Below, one piece after another: positions 16,366 through 25,000 of a stretch of DNA of 64,000 bases. The position numbers were made by a program, and so were the translations under genes. The notes below the pieces were generated by a model. It had not been told where the DNA came from and did not search any database. It saw only the letters and a program-made list of their open reading frames with translations. The stretch's first letter is position 1; each line of letters starts with the position of its first letter. The DNA comes from CAVQGZ01 sp963714455 (GTDB lineage Bacteria; Actinomycetota; Actinomycetes; Jiangellales; Jiangellaceae), in the NCBI GenBank assembly GCA_963714455.1, contig CAVQON010000019.1:1-64000 (forward strand). The letters are read 5' to 3'.

Positions 16366-18633
16366 CTACAGGTTCATGTGGAAGGTGCGCCCGATGACGT
16401 CCTTCTGCTGCTCCTTGGTGAGCCGAACGAAGTTCACGGCGTAGCCGGAGACCCGGATGGTCAGCTGCGGGTAGTTCTCCGGGTGCTCCATGGCGTCGAG
16501 CAGGGTGTCACGGTTGAGGACGTTGACGTTCATGTGGAAGCCGTCGGCGGACATGTACCCGTCCATGATGCCGACCATCGTCGCGGTCTTCTCCGCCGGT
16601 GTCTTGCCCAGAACGCTGGGCATCAGGGACGCCGTGAGCGAGATGCCGTCCTCGGAGTCCTCGTACGGCAGCTTCGCCACCGACAAGGCCGCCGCGACCA
16701 GGCCCTTCTTGTCGCGTCCGTGCATCGGGTTGGCGCCCGGGGCGAACGGCTCGCCCTTGCGCCGACCGTCGGGGGTGTTGCCCGTCTTCTTGCCGTACAC
16801 GACGTTGGAGGTGATCGTCAGCACCGACTGGGTGTGGGTGGCGTTGCGGTAGGCCGGGTGCTCGCGCACGTGCTCCATGAACCGCTCGACGATGCCGACG
16901 GCGATCTGGTCGACGTCGTCGTCGTTGTTGCCGAAGCACGGGAAGTCTCCCTCGGTCTCGAAGTCGACGATCAGCCCCGTCTCGTCCCGGATCGGTCGGA
17001 CAGTGGCGTACTTGATGGCCGAGAGGCTGTCGGCCAGCACCGACAGGCCGGCGATGCCGCAGGCCAGCGTGCGCGTCGGTGCGTAGTCGTGCAGCGCCAT
17101 CTCGATGCGCTCGTAGGCGTACTTGTCGTGCATGTAGTGGATGACGTTGAGCGCGTTCACGTACACGCCCGCCAGCCAGCCGACGGTGTCGTCGAGCTTG
17201 GCCAGTACCTCGTCGTAGTCGAGGACGTCCGCGGTGACGGGGTCGCCGACCTCGGCGATGTGATCGCCGGAGATCTCGTCCCGCCCGCCGTTGAGCGCGT
17301 ACAGCAGCGCCTTGGCCAGGTTGACCCGGGCACCGAAGAACTGCATCTGCTTGCCCACCGGCATCGCAGACACGCAGCAGGCGATGGCCGTGTCGTCTCC
17401 GAAGCGCGGCCGCATCATCTCGTCGTTCTCGTACTGGATCGACGAGGTGTCGATCGACACCTGGGCGGAGAAGTCCTTGAAGCCCTGCGGCAGCTGCGGT
17501 GACCAGAACACGGTCAAGTTCGGCTCCGGCGCCGGCCCGAGGTTGTACAGCGTCTGCAAGAAGCGGAACGAGGTCTTGGTGACGAGCGTCCGGCCGTCCT
17601 CGCCCATGCCGCCGATGGCCTCGGTGACCCAGGTGGGGTCACCGGAGAACAGCTCGTCGTACTCGGGCGTGCGCAAGAACCGGACGATGCGGAGCTTGAT
17701 GACGAAGTCGTCGATCAGCTCCTGGGCGAACTCCTCGGTGATCGTGCCGTCGGCGAGGTCGCGCTGCATGTACACGTCGAGGAAGGTCGAGACCCGGCCC
17801 AGCGACATCGCCGCGCCGTTCTGCTCCTTCACCGCCGCCAGGTAGGCCATGTACAGCCACTGCACCGCCTCGTGGGCGGTCGCGGCCGGCCGGCGGACGT
17901 CGAACCCGTACGAGGCGGCCATCTCGACGAGCTCACCGAGGGCGCGGATCTGCTCGGAGAGCTCCTCGCGGTCACGGATCACGTCGTCGGTGGAGTGCAG
18001 GAACGCCAGGGCGTCCTTCTCCTGCTTCTTGCGCTCGAGCAGCCGGTCTACGCCGTAGAGGGCGACACGGCGGTAGTCGCCGATGATGCGTCCGCGACCG
18101 TAGGCGTCGGGCAGGCCGGTGACGATCCCGGAGCGGCGCGCTGCCATGATGTCCGGGGTGTAGGCGTCGAAGACCCCGTCGTTGTGGGTCTTGCGGTACT
18201 TGGTGAAGATCTCGGTGATGGCCGGGTCTGGCTCGTAGCCATACGCCTTGAGCCCGGCCTCGACCATGCGGTAGCCGCCGTTGGGCATGATGGCGCGCTT
18301 CAGCGGGGCATCGGTCTGCAGCCCGACGACCAGCTCGTTCGGCTGGTCGATGTAGCCCGGCGCGTGGCTCGTGATCGACGCAGGAGTGTGCACGTCGACG
18401 TCGAGGATGCCGCGCTCACGCTCCACCACCATGAGGTCGCTGAGCTTCTTCCAGATGCCCAGCGTGCGCTCGGTGGCGCCGGTCAGGAACGACGCGTCGC
18501 CGGTGTAGGGCTCGTAGTTCGACTGGATGAAGTCGCGGATGTCGACGGTGAGCCTCCACTGGGTGCCGACGAAGCCACGCCAGGGGTCGGTGCCGGGGTC
18601 GGTGTGAGTGCTCGCAGCAGCGGTGTCGGTCAC
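16366..18633 (-). CDS. pflB: Pyruvate formate-lyase
   Basis: The product is 755 residues from a GTG with AAGGA upstream, near the length of the E. coli enzyme. It converts pyruvate and CoA to acetyl-CoA and formate in the cytoplasm. The catalytic Cys pair is at residues 419-420 (IACCVSAM) and the radical Gly at 730 in RVSGYAVNF near the C-terminus. Other family motifs are GRGRIIGDYRRVALYGVDRL and TITSNVVYGKKTGNTPDGRR. The open frame extends further upstream, but the family start and ribosome site favour the GTG. The activase lies downstream on the same strand. The gene shares a 217-base control region with a divergent universal stress protein, suggesting regulation by energy or oxygen state. 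Confidence 0.95.
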   Translation of the reverse strand: MTDTAAASTHTDPGTDPWRGFVGTQWRLTVDIRDFIQSNYEPYTGDASFLTGATERTLGIWKKLSDLMVVERERGILDVDVHTPASITSHAPGYIDQPNELVVGLQTDAPLKRAIMPNGGYRMVEAGLKAYGYEPDPAITEIFTKYRKTHNDGVFDAYTPDIMAARRSGIVTGLPDAYGRGRIIGDYRRVALYGVDRLLERKKQEKDALAFLHSTDDVIRDREELSEQIRALGELVEMAASYGFDVRRPAATAHEAVQWLYMAYLAAVKEQNGAAMSLGRVSTFLDVYMQRDLADGTITEEFAQELIDDFVIKLRIVRFLRTPEYDELFSGDPTWVTEAIGGMGEDGRTLVTKTSFRFLQTLYNLGPAPEPNLTVFWSPQLPQGFKDFSAQVSIDTSSIQYENDEMMRPRFGDDTAIACCVSAMPVGKQMQFFGARVNLAKALLYALNGGRDEISGDHIAEVGDPVTADVLDYDEVLAKLDDTVGWLAGVYVNALNVIHYMHDKYAYERIEMALHDYAPTRTLACGIAGLSVLADSLSAIKYATVRPIRDETGLIVDFETEGDFPCFGNNDDDVDQIAVGIVERFMEHVREHPAYRNATHTQSVLTITSNVVYGKKTGNTPDGRRKGEPFAPGANPMHGRDKKGLVAAALSVAKLPYEDSEDGISLTASLMPSVLGKTPAEKTATMVGIMDGYMSADGFHMNVNVLNRDTLLDAMEHPENYPQLTIRVSGYAVNFVRLTKEQQKDVIGRTFHMNL

Positions 18634-18765
18634 GATCGTCCTTCGAGGGTAGGCAGTGGCGTCCAGGTGGGAACCCGTCGTGCCAATCATGCCCCAACCT
18701 GCGGCATCGAAACCCCGCCATTGGTCCGTTGTTTGCCGTCTGGACGGCCTGGCCGCGACCAAATC

Positions 18766-18778
18766 GGGAACGGTTCCC
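18766..18778. promoter_or_regulatory. Palindromic operator candidate between pflB and usp
   Basis: GGGAACGGTTCCC is a perfect inverted repeat with six-base arms around one base, midway between the divergent pflB and universal-stress genes. Farther out, CCATTGG (about 18717) and CCAATGG (about 18783) form a second, wider inverted pair around it. The position suits a regulator acting on both genes. The half sites recall the GGG...CCC ends of DosR-type boxes but the spacing does not match, so no regulator is named. Confidence 0.4.
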
Positions 18779-18850
18779 ATGTCCAATGGCCCTGGCGGGC
18801 CGCCCCCTGCGCCTGTTCGATGGATGAGGACAGACGAACGGAGGTGTCTC

Positions 18851-19277
18851 ATGAGCCGTCGCATCGTTGTCGGAGTCGACGGGTCGCCGGACAGCAGGGA
18901 AGCCCTGCGATGGGCGCTCGCGCAGGCCGAGGCCACCGGCGCGGCAGGTGCACGCGGTGTGCGCGTGGGAGGTGCCGGTGACCGTGCTGCTGATGCCCAC
19001 GGCCACGGAGCAGGACTACGCCGACCGCGCCGTGCAGGTGCTCGACCAGACGCTGGCGGAGGTGGTCGGCGACGCCCCGCCGGTCGTCGTTCGCGCCGAG
19101 GCCCTGGAGGGTCGTCCGGCACGGGTGCTCGTCACGCAGGCGGCCGGGGCCGACCTGCTGGTGATCGGCAGCCACGGCCGCGGCGAGCTGCCGGGCATGC
19201 ACCTGGGATCAGTGGCGTCGTACTGCGTGCACCACGCCCCGTGCCCTGTCGTGCTGCTTCGACGCACCGCCCCGTGA
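18851..19277 (+). pseudogene. Universal stress protein with a frameshift
   Basis: The start has GGAGG seven bases ahead of ATG and reads MSRRIVVGVDGSPDSREALR followed by WALAQAEATGA, a typical UspA N-terminus. Near 18943-18950 the frame must shift by one base. The next frame then continues VHAVCAWEVPVTVLLMPTAT and ends with ADLLVIGSHGRGELPGMHLG followed by SVASYCVHHAPCPVVLL. The latter includes the ATP-binding G-x2-G-x9-G-S pattern. Removing one G in 'gcggcag' restores an uninterrupted protein of about 141 residues. This is either a true inactivating insertion or a sequencing error. Usp genes next to pfl fit a response to energy limitation. Confidence 0.8.
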
Positions 19278-19289
19278 CAGAGTGAGGGC

Positions 19290-21242
19290 GTGAAGTCTGG
19301 TATCGACCTGCGCCATGTCGACGCGTCCGTGCGCCCCCAGGACGACCTGTTCCGCCACGTCAACGGTGGGTGGCTGAGCACCGCCGAGATCCCGGACGAC
19401 AAGGCCCGGTACGGCGAGTTCATGCGGCTGCGCGACGAGGCGGAGACGCACCTGCGAGAGATCGTGGACCGGCTGGCTGCCGGGTCGTGGGAGGACGGCT
19501 CGGACGAGCAGAAGATCGCCGACCTGTACCGCGACTTCATGGACACCGACCGGGTCGCGGCCCTCGGAGCCGAGCCGCTGGCGCCGCTGCTGGCTCGGGT
19601 CGACGAGGTGGACGGTGTCGAGTCGCTCGTGACCGTGGTCGGCGAGCTGGAGCGACGGGGGACGTCGGGGCTGTTCGGCAGCTACGTCGACACCGACCGT
19701 GGCGACTCCAGCCGCTACCTGGTCTACCTCAACCAGGGTGGGCTGGGCCTGCCGGACGAGTCCTACTACTCCGACGAACGGTTCGCGCAGATCCGCGTCG
19801 ACTACGTCGCGCACGTGCAGCGGCTGCTCGACCTCGCCGGCGTCGGCGGCGACGACGACGCGCACCAGGTGATGGAGGTGGAGACCCGGCTGGCCACCGC
19901 ACACTGGGACCGGGTGGCCACCCGCGACGCCACGGCCACGTACAACCTGATGACGTCCGCCGACCTGACCGAGCTGGCACCCGCGATGCCGTGGGGCGCC
20001 TGGCTGGCGGCGCTCGGGGCGGGCGAGTCGACGCTGGCCGAGGTCGTGGTGCGCCAGCCGAGCTTCTTCGCCGCACTGTCGGGCGAGCTCGGTGACGTCG
20101 ACCTGGCCGCGTGGCGGGCATGGCTGCGCTGGAAGGTGGTGCACGCGGCGGCTCCCTACCTGAGCGAGGCGTTCGTCGTGGAGAACTTCAGCTTCTACGG
20201 GCAGACGCTGAGCGGGGTCCCGCAGATCCGAGAGCGGTGGAAGCGGGCCGTCTCGCTCGTCGAGTCCGTGCTCGGGGAGGCCCTGGGTCGCCTGTACGTG
20301 GCCGAGCACTTCCCCCCGCACGCCAAGGCCCGGATGAACGACCTGGTGGCCAACATCGTGGCCGCCTACCAGCAGAGGATCACCGACCTGGCCTGGATGA
20401 CACCGCAGACCCGTGCGCGGGCCCTCGAGAAGCTCGCCGCCTTCTCCCCGAAGATCGGCTACCCGGACACCTGGCGTGACTACTCCGCGCTGACCGTCGT
20501 GCCCGGCGACCTTCTCGGCAACGTGGCCCGGGCAGCGGCGTTCGAGACCGACCGTGAGCTGGCCAAGATCGGTAGCCCGGTCGACCGCGGCGAGTGGTTC
20601 ATGACCCCGCAGACCGTCAACGCCTACTACAACCCGGGGCTCAACGAGATCGTCTTCCCCGCCGCGATCCTGCAGCCGCCGTTCTTCGACGCCGACGCCG
20701 ACGACGCGGCCAACTACGGTGGCATCGGCGCGGTGATCGGTCACGAGATCGGCCACGGGTTCGACGACCAGGGCTCGAAGTACGACGGCGTCGGCAACCT
20801 GAACAACTGGTGGACCGACCACGACCGCACGGCGTTCGACGCCCGCGCTGCGGCGCTGATCGAGCAGTACGACGTCTACGAGCCGGCGAACACGCCCGGC
20901 CACACCGTCAACGGCGCCCTCACGGTGGGGGAGAACATCGGCGACCTCGGAGGTCTCGCGATCGCCGCGCACGCCTACCGCATCGCGCTGGACGGGACGA
21001 CCGCCCCGGTGCTGGACGGGTTGAGCGGCATGCAGCGCCTCATGTTCGGCTGGGCGCAGGTGTGGCGGGAGAAGTCCCGCAGCGAGGAGGCCATCCGGCT
21101 GCTGGCCACCGACCCGCACAGCCCGCCGGAGTTCCGCTGCAACGGCACGGTGCGCAACGTCGTGGAGTTCCACGAGGCGTTCGGGACCGCCCCCGGCGAC
21201 GGACTGTGGATGGAGCCCGACGCCCGAGTCGGGATCTGGTAG
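19290..21242 (+). CDS. M13-family zinc metallopeptidase
   Basis: The protein has 650 residues, close to the usual neprilysin/PepO-like length without a membrane anchor. It opens with DLRHVDASVRPQDDLFRHVN GGWL, the family's N-terminal mark. The zinc site is HEIGH (His485, Glu486, His489) with the third ligand Glu548 in ENIGDLGG. NAYYNPGLNEIVFPAAILQP is the substrate-binding NAYY region. The C-terminal Trp also matches the family. No signal peptide or transmembrane segment is visible, so it is probably cytoplasmic, degrading peptides. The start is GTG. It is followed 13 bases later by the phosphopantetheinyl transferase gene, with no obvious functional link. Confidence 0.93.
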   Translation: MKSGIDLRHVDASVRPQDDLFRHVNGGWLSTAEIPDDKARYGEFMRLRDEAETHLREIVDRLAAGSWEDGSDEQKIADLYRDFMDTDRVAALGAEPLAPLLARVDEVDGVESLVTVVGELERRGTSGLFGSYVDTDRGDSSRYLVYLNQGGLGLPDESYYSDERFAQIRVDYVAHVQRLLDLAGVGGDDDAHQVMEVETRLATAHWDRVATRDATATYNLMTSADLTELAPAMPWGAWLAALGAGESTLAEVVVRQPSFFAALSGELGDVDLAAWRAWLRWKVVHAAAPYLSEAFVVENFSFYGQTLSGVPQIRERWKRAVSLVESVLGEALGRLYVAEHFPPHAKARMNDLVANIVAAYQQRITDLAWMTPQTRARALEKLAAFSPKIGYPDTWRDYSALTVVPGDLLGNVARAAAFETDRELAKIGSPVDRGEWFMTPQTVNAYYNPGLNEIVFPAAILQPPFFDADADDAANYGGIGAVIGHEIGHGFDDQGSKYDGVGNLNNWWTDHDRTAFDARAAALIEQYDVYEPANTPGHTVNGALTVGENIGDLGGLAIAAHAYRIALDGTTAPVLDGLSGMQRLMFGWAQVWREKSRSEEAIRLLATDPHSPPEFRCNGTVRNVVEFHEAFGTAPGDGLWMEPDARVGIW

Positions 21243-21255
21243 CGGGGGCCTCGCG

Positions 21256-22014
21256 ATGCAGTGGCTGTCCCGCGGTGAGCCCCACCTGCCCGAGGGAACT
21301 GACTGGCTCACCCCGTTCGAGGCGCGCCGGGCGTCGTCCATGCGCTACACCAAGCGGCGCACCGAGTACCTCGTGCGCCGGCTCACCGCCAAGCACGCCG
21401 TGCTCGCCACCCTCGGCTGGACGCCGGACGTCGCGACGCTGGCCCGGGTATCGGTGCCCAACCGGCTCACCGGCGCGCCGTACGTCGAGATCGACGGGGA
21501 GCCGCTGGGCCTGGACGTGTCGCTGACCGACCGCGCCGGCTGGGGGGTGTGCCTGGTGGGCTCCGACATCGGGGCGGTCGGGTGCGACGTGGAGATCGTC
21601 GAGCCGCGCTCGGCGGGCTTCGTCTCGGACTTCTTGACACCGGGGGAGGCCGACGTCGTGCGCTCGGCATCCGACGAGGAGCAGCGGCAGGTGCTCGCCA
21701 ACCTCTTCTGGTCGGCGAAGGAGAGCGCCCTGAAGGTGCTGCGCACCGGTCTGCGGCGCGACACCCGCACCGTCGAGGTGCTGCTCGACGACCCGGGGCT
21801 GCGCAGCCAGGGCGTCTGGTCGCCGTTGCGCGTCGTCAGCACGCACGCCGACGGCCGGGCGGTCATGCCGGGGTGGTGGCTGCGTGACGGCGTCTGGCTG
21901 CTGTCGGTCTGCTACGCCGAGCCCGCCGCGGCGCCGGTCGCCCTTGAGCAGCCCTCGGCCCTGAGACGCGCCACCCCGGTGCACTCGTGGATGGCGCGTC
22001 CCCTGGTCGAGTAG
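21256..22014 (+). CDS. Sfp/EntD-type 4'-phosphopantetheinyl transferase
   Basis: The protein has 252 residues. It carries the two metal/CoA-binding motifs of Sfp-type PPTases: GCDVEIVE (Asp111, Glu113) and FWSAKESALK (Trp152, Lys155, Glu156, Lys160). The usual SxSH histidine motif is not seen; the region reads LDVSLTDRAGWG. Such enzymes move phosphopantetheine from CoA to carrier proteins and favour PKS/NRPS-type carriers over the AcpS set. Its stop lies four bases from the end of the convergent carboxylase gene of the PKS operon, which makes it the obvious candidate activator of the seven carrier domains there. Confidence 0.9.
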   Translation: MQWLSRGEPHLPEGTDWLTPFEARRASSMRYTKRRTEYLVRRLTAKHAVLATLGWTPDVATLARVSVPNRLTGAPYVEIDGEPLGLDVSLTDRAGWGVCLVGSDIGAVGCDVEIVEPRSAGFVSDFLTPGEADVVRSASDEEQRQVLANLFWSAKESALKVLRTGLRRDTRTVEVLLDDPGLRSQGVWSPLRVVSTHADGRAVMPGWWLRDGVWLLSVCYAEPAAAPVALEQPSALRRATPVHSWMARPLVE

Positions 22015-22018
22015 CTCG

Positions 22019-25000
22019 TCAGTCGAACTGCGCCATCCCACGCTCCAGCGCCTCGATCACCCAGGGCCGCAGCTTGTCGGCGGGGATGATCGCGTCGACC
22101 GAGCCGACCTGCTGCGCCCGCTGGATGGTGTGGATCGCGTCGAACTCGCCGGCCACCTCGCCCAGCTTCTCCGAACGCACCTGCTCGGTGAGGGCCGACA
22201 GCTCGGCGCGCAGCGCGGCCACGTCCTCAGGGACTGCGTCGGCGACATTCTCGCGCATCGCGACGACCCGGGGGTCGCTCTCGGTGCGCACCTTGACGTC
22301 GCGGGCGAACACCGTCGCGGCGGCAGGAGCCCCGCCGATCACCGAGGCGAACGAGCCCTCGACGGCGGCCACCGTCATGTTGTCGTTGAGCTTCTTGGAG
22401 AACACGACGAACGCTCCGCCGTGGTAGCGCGAGACGACGACGAACACGATCGGGCCGTCGAAGTTCGTGATGGCCCGGCCGATCTCGGCGCCGTACTCCA
22501 GCTGCCAGCGACGCATCGACTCCGGCGACCCGTCGAACCCGGACAGGTTCGCCAGCACGACGAGGGGGCGGTTGCCGCTCGCTGCGTTGATGGCGCGCGC
22601 CGTCTTGCGCGACGACAGGGGGAACAGCGTCCCGGAGGTGAACGTGGTCGGTCCGTCACCGGGCACGTACCCGCGACGGGCGAGCGTTCGTGACTCCAGG
22701 CCGAGCATCGCGACGGGGATACCGCCGACGGTCGTGTCCCAGACCACCGAGATCTCGGCCTCGCGCCAGTCCTTCCATCGCTCGAGCGGCTCGTTGTCGG
22801 TGTCGGAGACCGCACGCATCACCGAACGGATGTCGAACGGCTTCTTGCGCTCGGCGTTCTTCTCGTTCGAGAAGACATCGCCCACGACGGTGAAGTCAGA
22901 CCCGGGCACCGGCTCGTGCGGAGACGTGCGGACGTCCCGGTCGGTGGCGTCGACCGTGGCGCGACGGCGTGGGAAGCGCTCGCCGGGCACCACGTAGGCG
23001 TGGTCGTAGTGACGCAGCAGCAGCCGGCAGGCCGCGGCCACCGTCGGGGCCCAGTACTGGGCCTGACCGTTGACACCCATGATGTGGTCGTAGCCGCCGA
23101 TGCCGAAGTTGTCGTCGGCCGACACGCCACCGGAGAAGTCCAGCGCCTGCTTGCCGGTGAGCACCATGGCACTGCTCGGCGTCATCACGAGGATGCCCTT
23201 GGTGTGCATGAGCATCGTCGCCTCGGAGTTCCAGTACGGCTGAGCACCGACGTTGATGCCGGTGACCACCACGTTGAGCTCGTGGCCGCGCTGGGTGTAC
23301 TCGATGATGCGGCGCAGCACCGCCGAGATCCAGTCCATGTTCTCGCTGCCGGAGTCCATCGCGATGCGGGCGCCGGACGAGACGGCGAACCACTCCGCGG
23401 GAACGTTCAGCTCTTCGGCCAGGTCGAGCGCAGCGATGATGCGTCGGCACTCATCCTCGGCCAGGTTGCCCAGACCCGTGGTCGGGTCACCCAGGATGGC
23501 CACCCGCGTCATCCCCTCGGGGACGGTCTCGGTGTAGTTGGTGATGAGCCCGAACACGATGTTGGCGGTGTTGCTGCCCAGCTCGCGGGTGCCCACCTCG
23601 ATGATGGCGCCGTCGGCGTCCAGGTCGTGCTCCACGAACTTGCCGTCGGGGAAGTCGGCCTGGGCACCCGGCCGGGGTGCCAGCATGCGGATGAGCTCGT
23701 AGGGGTAGGGAACCCCGAAGCGCTGCGCGGTGAGCACCTTCTGCCGGTACCGGGTGAGCGGGCGGATCGGCTGGTCGCCGACCTCGCGCACCCGCACGGT
23801 GACGCCTTGTCCGGTGGCGCCCTCCACGTGCAGCACGGCCTCGTCCGTCCCGCCGTCTGCCGTCGGGATGCTGACCCGCAGGACGAGCTTCTCCAGCCCG
23901 GTGCCGGCCGCCAGCGGGGCGAAGTGCCGCGCCATCTGCGGCCACTCGGCGCGGGGGATGTCGAACGGCGGACGCACGTAGAGCACGAGCCGGTTGCCCG
24001 ACGGACGCCGCCGGGCCGGGTAGTCCGACAGGGCCGCCCGCATGGCTGCCAGTGCGGTCAGGCCGACGCGCTCCAGGGCGGGGTAGTGCGTCGCCCCGCC
24101 GTCACTCTCCGGCGACGGAGCCAGGTCACGCACCTCGCCCACGGCGAAGAGCCGCTCGTCCTTCGGGTTGTCGTGGGCTCGGCCGAGGAACAGGTAGACG
24201 TCCTCGGGGGAGGCGAGACGTTCCAGGGCGAAGTTCGACAGCCGCCACAGGTCGAACCGCTTGGCCAGCATCGGGTGCAGGTTGCGGTAGAGCATGTCTT
24301 CGGCGTACGAGCCGTCCTCGCTCGGGCGGAACGTGAAGTGCTGGGTACGCAGGTGCTCGGGCAGGTCCCCGCCGGTGTGCGTCAGCGTCACGTCGAAGCG
24401 GTGCACGTGACGGCCGAGGTCGCAGGAGTCCAGCATGCCCGTCAGCTCGGCCGACATGTCGTCGGCGTCGGGCTGCGTCCCGTCGCGCCACGAGACGACC
24501 TCGACCACGAGCTCACGCTCGGCCGGGACGTCGGCAACCGCCGAGCGCAGCGCCTCGCACACGTCGGGCAGGCCCGACAGCTCGCTGTAGGCGACCGCGA
24601 GGTGCACCTTGAGGTCGTTGTGCTCGTAGTCGGCACGGGCCACCAGGTGCCCGTCGTAGGCCGCGACGCTGAAGTGGTGCAGGTTGCGCGTACGGAAGAA
24701 CCGCCGTGCATGCACCTCCAGCAGGGCCGAACGGGTCTGCTGGTCGTCCGTGGCCTGCCAGCGGCGCAGCATCGTCCCGCGCAGCGGCTGGGGGCAGGCC
24801 ACGAGCTCGGCCATGTTGTCGGCGGCGTCCTCGCCCTCGGGGTCGGCGACCAGCGCGTCGAGGCGGGCGTCCATCTCGGCGAGCACCTCGTCGGTGCGTG
24901 CCTGCATCTGCGGCTCGTCGACGAAGCGGAAGCGGACGTCGCGAGCCAGGTCGGAGATCACCTGGAGCCGTCCGCCGGTGGCAGCGGCCAGGTGGTCGAG

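Noticed and set aside
22015..22018. Bidirectional terminator between the PPTase and carboxylase genes
   Set aside because: Only four bases separate the stops and no hairpin with a T-run was seen on either side.
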